A stretch of DNA of 64,000 nt, taken from positions 186,001-250,000 of the forward strand of contig NZ_JAKVME010000001.1 in assembly GCF_022483985.1 (NCBI RefSeq), read 5' to 3'. The stretch's first letter is position 1, and each line of letters begins with the position of its first letter. The position numbers were made by a program, and so were the translations under genes. Below the pieces are notes generated by a model that saw only the letters and a program-made list of their open reading frames with translations, did no database searches and was not told where the DNA came from. Below are positions 18,070-27,333 of this stretch, in pieces. This DNA comes from Acetobacter sp. GTDB lineage: Bacteria; Pseudomonadota; Alphaproteobacteria; Acetobacterales; Acetobacteraceae.

Positions 18070-19385
18070 GATCGGGGATTCTCCGCATTGATCGTGCGTT
18101 CCGGATGAGTCCAGGCGCAACATAGTGCTCCGATGATACCAGCGACGAGCGGAAGGCTCAACGCGGCGCTCCAGCTCCCGGTTTGCTTGACGATATAGAC
18201 CATGGCGATCGGGGCGATACCGCTCGCGGCATTGCCCCAGCAGGTCGTCCAGCCAGCAAGCATTCCTGTTTGAGTCCGCGTAAGATCCTGAACGGATGTC
18301 CAGATGGAAATCTGGGATAGGCCGGAAAAGGCCAGAGCCACACTAAAGACCAGAATCATCAGGGTTGTGCTGTCAATCAGGTTTCCAACGACTGCCAACC
18401 CACCGCAGCACAGTGTTCCTACGATCCCCATCGGCGTACGGGCCCACCATATGGAACCCGTGCGTTTGAGGATGTGGTCCGCTATCATGCCACTGACAAA
18501 AACCGAAACGTAGAGAAAAAGCCAGGGCATGGAATAGAGCCACCCCATGGAAGTGTAACTCATATGGCGGTGTTGCATCAAATAGAATGGCATAAGCACT
18601 AGAAAAAACGACTGAATCGTCAGCAGGCACATATAATGCAACCCGATGGCCCAGAACTGGGTGGAGCCGAGCAGGTGGGTAAACTGGAGCCAGCCTTTGT
18701 CCTGTTTCCCGGTTATGTCAGGAGCGGGAAGAGGCGCAGAAGCCGGACGATCCCGGACAAGGACAAACCACAGAATGCTCCAGAGCACACCGGCTACGCC
18801 ATAAACGAAAAAACTGAGTTTCCAGGAGTAGCGTTCTGTAATCTGTGTGGTCAGCGGTCCACCGAGCACCGAGCCTAAGTAAAGAAACGCGAGAAGAACG
18901 GAATTTGCTCTGGCGCGGCGTCCGGGAGCAAACCAGTTGTTGATTGTCACGATACTTGATGACCAGTCAGGAGACTGACCCGCTCCCATGAAAAGCCGCA
19001 CAACCATGAAACCCAGAAAAGATCCGGCGAAAGGGGTCAGGATCGTCGCGAGAGACCATGCGAGGCAGCCCACGAACAGACAGATACGCGGTCCAAAACG
19101 GTTGACCAATATACCGGTCGGAACCTGAAGGGCGGCATATGTCCAGAGAACGCAGGAAATAATCATCGATATTTCGACGAGAGAAAACCCGAACTGCTCC
19201 TGTATCCGAGGAGCGGAAAGTGTCATGGCCTGCCTGTCCAGTGACATGAGAAAATTGATCGGCGCGATCAGACCAAAAAGAATCAGCCACGATTTTCCCT
19301 TACGGTCTTTCGACGTCCGGGGGAGTTCTTCGGTGCCCGCTACTGCACTGGGGCCATGGTCGTATGTTGCCTGCAAAGTCGTCAC
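18066..19385 (-). CDS. MFS transporter, anion:cation symporter (ACS) type
   Basis: A 439-residue, 12-helix carrier. The start of helix 1 (I-N-F-L-M-S-L-D-R-Q-A-M), the A-P-R-I-Q-E-Q-F-G-F loop and the W-F-A-P-G-R-R-A-R segment match the ACS branch, which imports organic acids such as hexuronates, tartrate or phthalate. It is translationally coupled to the IclR gene and divergent from a TonB-dependent receptor gene, so the three may form an uptake unit. Confidence 0.87.
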   Translation of the reverse strand: MTTLQATYDHGPSAVAGTEELPRTSKDRKGKSWLILFGLIAPINFLMSLDRQAMTLSAPRIQEQFGFSLVEISMIISCVLWTYAALQVPTGILVNRFGPRICLFVGCLAWSLATILTPFAGSFLGFMVVRLFMGAGQSPDWSSSIVTINNWFAPGRRARANSVLLAFLYLGSVLGGPLTTQITERYSWKLSFFVYGVAGVLWSILWFVLVRDRPASAPLPAPDITGKQDKGWLQFTHLLGSTQFWAIGLHYMCLLTIQSFFLVLMPFYLMQHRHMSYTSMGWLYSMPWLFLYVSVFVSGMIADHILKRTGSIWWARTPMGIVGTLCCGGLAVVGNLIDSTTLMILVFSVALAFSGLSQISIWTSVQDLTRTQTGMLAGWTTCWGNAASGIAPIAMVYIVKQTGSWSAALSLPLVAGIIGALCCAWTHPERTINAENPRS

Positions 19386-19793
19386 CTTCCAGATCCTTTA
19401 ATGAAGAGGGACCGATTGTTCGCTTGTTGATATTTAATGCCTGGATACGTTGGTCTCAGGACCGGGGGATGGTTTCGGTCACTACATTACGAACATTCTC
19501 TTGGTTCTACACGATCAAATAATTTCGAATTCGTTATATCAGCTATCTCGTCTTAAGGTGCTACTCAAACGAGCATAGCGGGATTTGGAGCTGTCATCGG
19601 GTCGGCCCTTCTGAATATCAGTTATATTGTTTCATTGGACGGCATTATCAGAGATAGATTTCGGTAACGAAACGACAGTCAGGCTTGCCGACGGGATGTG
19701 AACCGCGTCGGTAAATTGGCAGGGCGCGTGCGATAAACTTGGGCAATATCGCTGGTTAACATTCTGTCAGATTTAGAAATGGAGAGAGTTTCA
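19386..19793. other. Divergent intergenic region between MFS and receptor genes
   Basis: About 400 bp that must carry the leftward promoter of the MFS-iclR pair and the rightward promoter of the TonB-dependent receptor. No unambiguous operator was found by eye. A good Shine-Dalgarno (GGAGAG at 19781-19786) sits before the receptor start. Confidence 0.4.
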
Positions 19794-22241
19794 ATGAGAG
19801 TATTCCGAAACTCAAGCGGTTTTCCGACTATCTTTCTTCTGCTGGCATCCTGTACGCTCACACCAATGGTCGCCTTGGCCGCGTCCATGAAATCGAAGAG
19901 CACGCGAAGCGTTGCGACACACGCTCCTTTGGGTGCCAAAACATCAGTTGTTACACCTCCCCAGCCTTCCAGAGCACGAACGCCCAGATCAACGAGGGCG
20001 GTCATGCAGTCGAATCCTGAACAGGTTCACGTCACTGGCATGCATCGGATGGCTGGCGGTCTCATGAAGCGACAGACGGCGCCGGAAGCCACCAGTTCCA
20101 TCACGGCAGAGGCGATTGCCCGGAAATCTTCGATTGCATCTCCTCTGCAACTCATCTCCGCAATGCCCGGCGTCAATTATGGTACGCAGGATGCTTTCGG
20201 GTTGAGCATCCGCAACACGATCAGTCTTCGCGGATTTCAGCAGAATCAGTTGGGCTGGACGATTGAGGGCGCGCCTGGCGTCGATCAGGCCTATTATCTT
20301 CCTTATTCGGAAACGTATGCTGATAACGAGAATCTTTCTGAGATCACACTGATTGCCAGCACCTCGCGTATCAATGATCCCGTTCAGACCGCGTCTGGCG
20401 GGGAGATGATCGAGACCGTGCGAGATCCATCCAAGAAAGCTGGCGGCATGCTGTCCTATGCCGCCGGGTCCTACCGTTCGCAGCGTGTGTTTGGACGTTT
20501 GGAGAGTGGCTATCTCGGTCAGTCGGGCGTCCGTGCTTTCGCTTCCGCGTCCTATACAGCCGCCGATCTGTTCGCGGGTTCAGGGCGCAGCAACAGAACG
20601 CATGTTGACTTCAAACTGCTCAAGGAATGGGATGACTGGGGAAAAAGCAGCCTCTTCGTGTCCTATAATGACTGGAAAAACGCGCGCAGTAACCCGTATA
20701 CCCTCGCCGCCTATGAGGCTGCGGCTGCCGTTGATAATAACTACTCTGCTGGTAATTATGCCTCGACCTACACTGCCGGAAAGACGACGAATTACTGGAA
20801 AAATTACATCTATCATCGGAGCAGTGTGCTTATTTCGTTCCAGAACGAGTTTTCCCTCGCAAAAAATCTGAAATTGCATGTCACTCCTTATTTTCACTGG
20901 AATTTCTCGAATAGCCCCGGACAGACCTCGCTCTCTCCATCCTCGCTTTATGCCGGTGATCGGAAGGTCACGATCGACACAAATGATGTAACACTGGTCA
21001 ATGGAAAGTTTGATGCGCTGGCCAACACTGTACAGAAAGAATATGCGGAAGGCATAAATGCCTACCTCCAATACGATCCGATTCGAACCAATCATTTGAC
21101 CTTTGGTTACTGGTTCGATCACTGGAACATGGACGCTATTTCCGGTGTGACGCCTCTGGATATTAACGGTAATGCATCAAGCTATGTGGGTGGCGGTCTT
21201 CTGAGGGCTACTGATGGCAGTTTCATTGGCGGGACAAAATACAAAGTATCAACGGATGTAAACGAATTTTATATTTCTGATACTCAGACATTCCTGAATG
21301 ACCGCCTGAAAGTAACGGCTGGGGTCAGGGAAATGATGTTCTATATATCGGGAACTAATGGACTGTCCGGTCCGCAAACCCATTTTTCACAGGCAATCAC
21401 GCAGCCGATGCCGCGTGTTGCAATATCCTATCAAATCAACAAAGAAATGCAGATCTATATCAACGGCATGACGAATGCGCGTCCGCCTGTTCCGCTTTCG
21501 ACCTATCCGAACATCTATAGCACGTCGACCGGGGCAGTCAGCCAGCAGGGCAGAAACTCGAACCCGATGGAATATACAATCAGTGAGGAAATAGGTTTTC
21601 GTTACTATGGTCTTTTCAATCTGGATGTCGCACTGTTCAATGCCAACCTGACCAACCATCAGGTCACCACACAGGCCTTCATCAATGGTGCTTCAACGAA
21701 TACGTCTATTTCCGCCGGGGGGGAGACCATTCGTGGTGTGACCGCAGAAGTCGCCCTGCGACCTATATATGGTCTGACACCTTACATCAATGGGCAGTAT
21801 CTCCATGCAACGATGGATAATGATTTCAAAACTGCCAACGGATATCTGCCAACAGCCGGCAAGATAGCTGTCATGAGTCCAAAATTCATGGCAACTATAG
21901 GGATGAACTATAATCACGGGCCATTTTTCGCCAATCTCTCGTTCAAATGGGTCGACTCCCAATACTCGACTTTCATGAACGATCAGTCGATGCCAGCGTT
22001 CAAAACTGTTGACCTTGGATTTGGCTACCGTTTTCCAAAGTGGCTGGTTTTGCAGGAGCCCATCCTTCGTCTCAATTTTATGAATCTTACCAATGGAGCT
22101 TATCTGGGAGGTGTCAGCACTATAACACCCAATGCCAAAGCTACCCATGCCACAAATGGCAATACCGTAGCCGCCTCTACACCTGCGTATTTCCTTGCTG
22201 CTCCTCTGACAGTTGTGATGAGCGTCTCATCATCTTTCTGA
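19794..22241 (+). CDS. TonB-dependent outer-membrane receptor (paralogue of the hut-island receptor)
   Basis: About 815 residues from the ATG at 19794, preferred over the ATG at 19779 because GGAGAG lies 7 bases before it. It has a signal peptide ending A-L-A-A, a long linker, a plug domain with the S-L-R-G-F motif, and a 22-strand barrel ending in an aromatic residue (S-S-S-F). The C-terminal third closely parallels the receptor at 45780 (for example [20 protein letters not shown]). It probably imports the substrate of the catabolic operon at 22.8-32.9 kb. The ligand is unknown. Confidence 0.88.
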   Translation: MRVFRNSSGFPTIFLLLASCTLTPMVALAASMKSKSTRSVATHAPLGAKTSVVTPPQPSRARTPRSTRAVMQSNPEQVHVTGMHRMAGGLMKRQTAPEATSSITAEAIARKSSIASPLQLISAMPGVNYGTQDAFGLSIRNTISLRGFQQNQLGWTIEGAPGVDQAYYLPYSETYADNENLSEITLIASTSRINDPVQTASGGEMIETVRDPSKKAGGMLSYAAGSYRSQRVFGRLESGYLGQSGVRAFASASYTAADLFAGSGRSNRTHVDFKLLKEWDDWGKSSLFVSYNDWKNARSNPYTLAAYEAAAAVDNNYSAGNYASTYTAGKTTNYWKNYIYHRSSVLISFQNEFSLAKNLKLHVTPYFHWNFSNSPGQTSLSPSSLYAGDRKVTIDTNDVTLVNGKFDALANTVQKEYAEGINAYLQYDPIRTNHLTFGYWFDHWNMDAISGVTPLDINGNASSYVGGGLLRATDGSFIGGTKYKVSTDVNEFYISDTQTFLNDRLKVTAGVREMMFYISGTNGLSGPQTHFSQAITQPMPRVAISYQINKEMQIYINGMTNARPPVPLSTYPNIYSTSTGAVSQQGRNSNPMEYTISEEIGFRYYGLFNLDVALFNANLTNHQVTTQAFINGASTNTSISAGGETIRGVTAEVALRPIYGLTPYINGQYLHATMDNDFKTANGYLPTAGKIAVMSPKFMATIGMNYNHGPFFANLSFKWVDSQYSTFMNDQSMPAFKTVDLGFGYRFPKWLVLQEPILRLNFMNLTNGAYLGGVSTITPNAKATHATNGNTVAASTPAYFLAAPLTVVMSVSSSF

Positions 22242-22840
22242 GGAGGGTTTGGAGAACATGGGCGATATGTTTCATTATTATGAGAATGCCCCCATGAAAC
22301 GAAAATTTTTCGCCTGTTCATACATTGATGTGGCGTTTGTAACCTGACAGAGAGGTGGAATGAAGAACCATCGATCGGTATGCTGGCAATTTGCTTTCAG
22401 CTTTGGCAGACAACGATTGATGGTTATAACCAGCTATAGCCCGTTCGATCACCATGGTGCCGAGGATGAGTTCCATCTGTGATGTTTGATCGGGATAACC
22501 ATGCGAGTGAAGAAATAAACTATAGATTTTTTCAATTGGTATTTCTCTATTCTGTTTTTGAAATCATCTATTATACCATAATTGTATAAATATTTTTAGA
22601 AATGTTTTACGAAAATCATTATTAAGGATGTTCAGTTTTATCGGCTCACGTCAGATGCTTGCGAAACAGCCAGACTGCTCTGATGTCAGACACGCCACCG
22701 GATAGTCTCAGACTGAGAAAGCGGCAGTGGGCGGACGATCCTTCATCAGAAAGCCCTCCGACATCGAACTGCTTTCAGTATCACACCAAACGGCAGATGT
22801 TTATCCTTGTCTGGATCATCACTCTGCACAATTCTGTTGA
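22242..22840. other. Intergenic stretch with AT-rich part
   Basis: It separates the convergent receptor and shikimate-dehydrogenase-like genes. Bases about 22510-22625 are AT-rich. I see no credible gene, RNA gene or clear terminator. Confidence 0.4.
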
Positions 22841-23713
22841 TCAGGAATTCGCAAATCTCGCTGCATCTGCGACCAGATCATTTTCCGGTCTCACTCCGGT
22901 ATAGAGTACAAATTGTTCCAGAGCCTGAAGAGCGGAGACTTCATTGCCCGTTATCACAGGTTTTCCAAAATGCCGTGCAGCCAGAACCAATGGCGTTTCA
23001 ACAGGCATTGCGACAATCTCAACCACAAGCGACGCGCGCGCCACCATGGATTCGGGGAAAGACAAATATGTTGCCTCCAGAGCGCCAGCCATGCCCAGCG
23101 GGGTGACGTTCACCAGTATGCTCCCATTGTAACATGACGATGCAAGAGGTTCCGGTTTTTCAACCCATTGCCAGCCATGACGGTCAGCCACAGTTTTTCC
23201 TTCGACAGGATTGCGGGCTGCAATTACACCGTTCGTAAAACCCATGTCGCGAAAGGCTGCGGCCACAGTCTTGCCCATTCCGCCCGAACCTCGAAGCACG
23301 ACGGGAGAGTGCGGATTCAGCAAGCGTGCTTCAAGAAGATGACGAACCGCGATATAATCAGTATTATATCCGCTGAGATGTCCGTCATTGTTGACGATTG
23401 TATTGACCGATCGAATACCAGATGCAGACTCCCTCAGATTGTCAAGGAAAGGGATGCAGCTTTCCTTGAATGGCATGGAAATTCCCGCGCCACGTATCCC
23501 AAGTGCACGAATGCCTTGTACGGCGGCGCCAATATTATCTGTGGTGCACGCTTTGTAGAGATAGTTCAGACCTAGACGATCATAGAGATAGTTGTGAAAT
23601 CGTGTGCCGAAATTACCCGGTCGGCCAGCAAGAGAAATGCACAAACGCGTTTCACGATTGATTCCGCCTCTATAAGGATGAGCTGTCTTAGCCATGCTGT
23701 CCGCGTCTTTCAT
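22841..23713 (-). CDS. Shikimate dehydrogenase-like oxidoreductase (AroE family)
   Basis: About 290 residues from the ATG at 23713, where GAAGGA lies upstream; the start overlaps the previous gene. AroE-type features are a substrate-binding lysine in S-M-P-F-K-E, Asn/Asp in G-Y-N-T-D, a nucleotide loop G-S-G-G-M-G-K and N-V-T-P-L-G-M. The loop G-I-S-M-P-F-K differs from the usual N-V-T-x-P-x-K. As the last gene of a catabolic operon it may act on a substrate other than shikimate. Confidence 0.82.
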   Translation of the reverse strand: MKDADSMAKTAHPYRGGINRETRLCISLAGRPGNFGTRFHNYLYDRLGLNYLYKACTTDNIGAAVQGIRALGIRGAGISMPFKESCIPFLDNLRESASGIRSVNTIVNNDGHLSGYNTDYIAVRHLLEARLLNPHSPVVLRGSGGMGKTVAAAFRDMGFTNGVIAARNPVEGKTVADRHGWQWVEKPEPLASSCYNGSILVNVTPLGMAGALEATYLSFPESMVARASLVVEIVAMPVETPLVLAARHFGKPVITGNEVSALQALEQFVLYTGVRPENDLVADAARFANS

Positions 23714-24848
23714 TCGTGTCTTCCTTCCGATGTTCAAAGCGCCCGATGCTGAGTGCGTTCACAGGCCATTTTTCATGAGCAGATGTTTCGCTAACGATCA
23801 TGTCGGCGATAACGGCGCCGACAACTGGAACAAGAGCGAAGCCGTGTCCTGAGAAACCGTAGCAATAGAATATTCCGGGCAATTGTGAGGAGGGGCTTAT
23901 AATCGGTAGATCGTCGGGGGTTCGTGCCTCGATCCCCGTCCAGCATCGGGCAATCCGTACTCCGGCGAGTTGCGGAAACAAACGGAGAGGCGTGTTCATG
24001 CCAGTCGCCAGTGCGTGAAAATCCACACATGTACGCTCTTTTTTCACATCCGCCTGCCCCTGCAGGCCTCCGCCAATAAGAAGGCTTCCAGTCCGCGTCT
24101 GTTTCAGAGAGAGCGCCGCTCCGACACAACCAATGACCGGTCCAGAAAACTCACTGACTCGTTCTGTAACGGTCATCATTGACGCCTTTACGCACGCAGG
24201 AACTTTCTCCCCGGCCCATCCCGCTAATGTGGCGCTCCAGGCTCCCGCTGCGATGACGACTGATGCGGCGAGAAAAGTCTCGTGATCAGTATCGACACGC
24301 CATTCCAGGCCTTCTGAAGCAAGTGCATTCACCCCATGTCCTTCGAGCAGCAATACTCCAGCGCTCTCAGCGGCGCGTCGATATGCGTTGACGGTCAGAT
24401 GCGGGTCGGCTGACCCGTCACCCTGCGCATAGGAGGCACCAGCACAGTGAGGGGCCAGAGATGGCAGCAGCGTATAGAGAGATGCTTTGTCAAGCATCTC
24501 TTCGTGTGTGTATCCTGCCTGTTGCAGACTGTTTACACGCTGGGCTTCATGGGCAAGTTCAGTTGGATTTTGAGCGATACGCAGCTGTCCAACCTGTTGA
24601 AAACCACAGTCTTCACCAAGGGAGTCAGCTAGGCCACGCCACAGTTCCAGAGAGTGGAGTGCCAGGTCGAGTTCCCGCCGGTCGCGGTTCAGGGTCCGGA
24701 TACCACCGGCATTGGCAGTGGAGGCATGACGTCCGATCCAGCGACGTTCCAGTACGGCGACCGAAACACCGCGTCGTGCCAGTTGCAGGGCGCAGGACAG
24801 TCCGTGCAGGCCGCCACCGATAACCACGGCATCAATTGTGCGGATCAC
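23688..24848 (-). CDS. FAD-dependent amino/imino-acid oxidase subunit (HcnC/DadA-like)
   Basis: A 386-residue DAO-superfamily flavoprotein with an N-terminal Rossmann motif (V-I-G-G-G-L-H-G) and a C-terminal F-S-G-H-G-F-A-L-V-P FAD segment. It forms a contiguous, overlapping trio with the two genes upstream, the arrangement of HcnABC hydrogen cyanide synthase, opine oxidases and D-hydroxyproline dehydrogenases. In these, this subunit oxidises the C-N bond and passes electrons on. The substrate is not determined here. Confidence 0.85.
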   Translation of the reverse strand: MIRTIDAVVIGGGLHGLSCALQLARRGVSVAVLERRWIGRHASTANAGGIRTLNRDRRELDLALHSLELWRGLADSLGEDCGFQQVGQLRIAQNPTELAHEAQRVNSLQQAGYTHEEMLDKASLYTLLPSLAPHCAGASYAQGDGSADPHLTVNAYRRAAESAGVLLLEGHGVNALASEGLEWRVDTDHETFLAASVVIAAGAWSATLAGWAGEKVPACVKASMMTVTERVSEFSGPVIGCVGAALSLKQTRTGSLLIGGGLQGQADVKKERTCVDFHALATGMNTPLRLFPQLAGVRIARCWTGIEARTPDDLPIISPSSQLPGIFYCYGFSGHGFALVPVVGAVIADMIVSETSAHEKWPVNALSIGRFEHRKEDTNERRGQHG

Positions 24849-26251
24849 TGGATATCGCTTTCATGCGAAAGGGAGGCCAGTTCACCAAGTTTTAGAGGTT
24901 TGAAAGGTGCGCGTACACGAAACAATCCCAGTTCTGCAATGCTTTTGTTGTGAGTCGAAGCAAGCAGCACTGAAAGCGGTAAGGCGCATTGTCGTCCCTG
25001 ACAGGCGCCCATTCCCGTGCGTGTGAACGCCTTTACCTGATCCGGCATGCCTGAGCCGGTAAGGGAGGCGCGGCAGATTGTCCCGGCATTGACGGACTCG
25101 CAACGACAGATCATGACGTCATCAGCTGGGGAAAGCTGTTCCAGCCGCAAACGTGAGAGCGTGGTGACAAGTGGTCGCAAGGCCATTGCCTGACGAAACC
25201 TCTTCCGATGAAAACGAATTTTCCTAGCCAGAGCTTTCTCTTCAGCATGTCCGGTCTGCATCGCAACACGCAGGGCGGCAAGGGCTCCGCTGTACAGTGC
25301 GGCATCCGCTCCGCCGATCCGCGCAGCGTCCCCGGCAACAAACAGGCCCGGTACAGTGGACTCACCCCACTCATCAAGGATGGGCCGGAAACACAGTTCC
25401 GTTTCGTCCCATTCCAGACGCCCACCGGCGGCCAGAACAGGATGCACTCCGGGGATCAGTCCCTCGTGAACCATCAGAACCGCGGCATCGACATGATGCG
25501 TGATGCCTTTGCGATCCGTAAAGGAAACTGCTTCGAGTTTCCCGGAGCCAAGCGCCTCGATCTTTTCCACATCACGGAAGATCCTGACCCGACGGAGACG
25601 AATCTTCGCCAGTCGCACCAGACCTTTTCCGATCTGCCCGGGACACTGCCATATGGCTTCAGGGAGGGTCTGCAACACTCTAACCCAGGATACTGGTGCG
25701 CCGGTTTGCAGAATTCCCGCTATACTGCCACCGGCAGCAAGAAGCTGTACCGCATACAACGCGATCAGCGGTCCCTGTCCCGCGAGCCAGATCGGTTCAC
25801 GAGGTACGACGCCAGAGCTTTTGAGCAGAATCTGTCCTGCTCCGACCGTCATTACGCCGGGAAGTGTCCAGCCTCTGAAAGGCACGGTCCGTTCCTGCGC
25901 TCCCGTGGCGAGTACGATTTTGCGCGATGTCAGTGTGAAAGAGTTTCCATTGACGTCTGTGACCAGAACCTGCCCGGAAGACGTGATCTCCCACGCTCGT
26001 GCTTGAGAGAAAAAACGGATGTCAGAGTGTCGGAAACGGGTGAGAAAGCGTGAGGCCTCGCGCGCCGTGACGCCGGGAAGCCGCCGCCACATCCTTGCGG
26101 CCGGCCCGTCGGCGCCGCGCCAAACCTGCCCGCCGGGAGAAAAATGCTCTTCGACAACCGCGACGTGCAATCCCGCATCCGAAGCCGTAAGAGCTGCACT
26201 GATTCCGGCCGGACCAGCACCAATCACGACAAGATCAAAAAACTCAGCCAT
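24845..26251 (-). CDS. NAD(P)/FAD-binding oxidase subunit with C-terminal iron-sulfur domain (HcnB/OoxA-like)
   Basis: A 468-residue protein with a pyridine-nucleotide-disulfide oxidoreductase fold (G-A-G-P-A-G at 11-16, second nucleotide site G-Q-G-P-L, FAD segment V-A-G-D-A-A). The C-terminus has a BFD-like [2Fe-2S] cysteine set: C-R-C-E and later C-Q-G-R-Q-C. This is the large alpha-type subunit of HcnABC-like amine oxidases. It overlaps the downstream FAD subunit by 4 bases and the upstream ferredoxin-like subunit by 8 bases. Confidence 0.87.
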   Translation of the reverse strand: MAEFFDLVVIGAGPAGISAALTASDAGLHVAVVEEHFSPGGQVWRGADGPAARMWRRLPGVTAREASRFLTRFRHSDIRFFSQARAWEITSSGQVLVTDVNGNSFTLTSRKIVLATGAQERTVPFRGWTLPGVMTVGAGQILLKSSGVVPREPIWLAGQGPLIALYAVQLLAAGGSIAGILQTGAPVSWVRVLQTLPEAIWQCPGQIGKGLVRLAKIRLRRVRIFRDVEKIEALGSGKLEAVSFTDRKGITHHVDAAVLMVHEGLIPGVHPVLAAGGRLEWDETELCFRPILDEWGESTVPGLFVAGDAARIGGADAALYSGALAALRVAMQTGHAEEKALARKIRFHRKRFRQAMALRPLVTTLSRLRLEQLSPADDVMICRCESVNAGTICRASLTGSGMPDQVKAFTRTGMGACQGRQCALPLSVLLASTHNKSIAELGLFRVRAPFKPLKLGELASLSHESDIQ

Positions 26252-26579
26252 TTCTTTTCGCCTGTCCCTGACAGGAGATATCCGGTAGCGGATAGGGACC
26301 GTTCTGGCGCTGGATATTCATCCCGTCACGTGCGGGGATCAGGCACGTCCGAACTGAGGCCGCACCATCAACGATCGCCACGCATTCAAAGCAGATGCCC
26401 ATCATGCAGTAGGGCGCGCGTGGCCGCCCGGCATGGTCGTGTCCTGTGGGTCCATCACACGTTCGTAGAAGGATGGCGGCGACACTTTCGCCTGCCAGCG
26501 CCAGCACGGTCTGCCCATCGACCATCACCCGGATATTGGTCGGCGGCGCAAATGGGCTCCGGAAAAAATTCACGGTCAT
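26244..26579 (-). CDS. (2Fe-2S)-binding oxidase subunit (HcnA-like)
   Basis: A 111-residue protein with the 2Fe-2S ligands Cys58, Cys63, Cys66 and Cys79 (Y-C-M-M-G-I-C-F-E-C and R-T-C-L). It is the small electron-transfer subunit of the three-part HcnABC-like oxidase encoded with the next two genes. It overlaps its downstream neighbour, so the subunits are probably made in fixed ratio. Confidence 0.87.
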   Translation of the reverse strand: MTVNFFRSPFAPPTNIRVMVDGQTVLALAGESVAAILLRTCDGPTGHDHAGRPRAPYCMMGICFECVAIVDGAASVRTCLIPARDGMNIQRQNGPYPLPDISCQGQAKRNG

Positions 26580-26604
26580 TGAAAAACCGCCACATCCATC
26601 CTGA

Positions 26605-27318
26605 TCATGCCATATCTTCGTCCTGGCAGGTAAAGCAGAGTTCAGAAACGCTGGCGTTGTTGGGCAGATTGAGCGTGGCCGACACCATGGCGGCGATATC
26701 TTCGGGTTGCGTCATGTCTTCAGGACGCCATCCTGCCACCTTGCTGGTCATGTCGGTCGCAACGTAGCCGGGACAGACCACGATTGAACGAATGCCATCC
26801 GCCCATCCCGTGCGTCGCACTGCTGCGGCAAGACCCGTAACGGCGAACTTGGAGATGGCGTAGGTAGAAGATCGTGGTGATTTCACACGCTTTCCGGACA
26901 TGGACGACAGAAGAACCACGCGCCCCTGACCGCCTGCCACGAGGGCGGGCCAGGCGGCTTTCACCAGTCGTGTCGGTGACCGGACGTTGATTTGGAGCAT
27001 CTGCTCAAGATCCTGATCGTCGGTCTCCAGTATCGACCCCGGGATCGAGATTCCTGCTGAGGCGATCACAGCGTCGATACGGCCGAAATGGGCGAGCGTT
27101 TCCCCGACCCATGCTGCTTCCGTAGTGGGATCGGTCGCATCGTGAAAACACGTGATATGAGGCGATCCCAGTGACGCCATCGCTGTATTTCGTAGTCCTG
27201 CGCTGATCAGCCAGCCATCAGTCGCAAGCCGGGACGCGATCGCCGCCCCGATACCCCGGGACGCCCCGGAGATCATGACAACACGGCCTGCGGACGGGGA
27301 GCGTTTGGCTTGCGACAT
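26605..27318 (-). CDS. Short-chain dehydrogenase/reductase
   Basis: A 237-residue NAD(P)-dependent SDR. The glycine motif S-G-A-S-R-G-I-G is at 17-24, N-A-G is altered to S-A-G, and the catalytic Ser (S-S-M-S-G) and Y-A-I-S-K are present. It sits between the hydantoinase B and HcnA-like genes in the same operon, so it probably reduces or oxidises an intermediate of that pathway. Confidence 0.87.
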   Translation of the reverse strand: MSQAKRSPSAGRVVMISGASRGIGAAIASRLATDGWLISAGLRNTAMASLGSPHITCFHDATDPTTEAAWVGETLAHFGRIDAVIASAGISIPGSILETDDQDLEQMLQINVRSPTRLVKAAWPALVAGGQGRVVLLSSMSGKRVKSPRSSTYAISKFAVTGLAAAVRRTGWADGIRSIVVCPGYVATDMTSKVAGWRPEDMTQPEDIAAMVSATLNLPNNASVSELCFTCQDEDMA

Positions 27319-27333
27319 GATAGAACGTCTCCC

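Noticed and set aside
22841..27318. Hydrogen cyanide synthase (hcnABC) as the function of the three-subunit oxidase
   Set aside because: The family is shared with opine and hydroxyproline oxidases, and the neighbours (hydantoinase, RidA, AroE-like) do not fit cyanide production from glycine.
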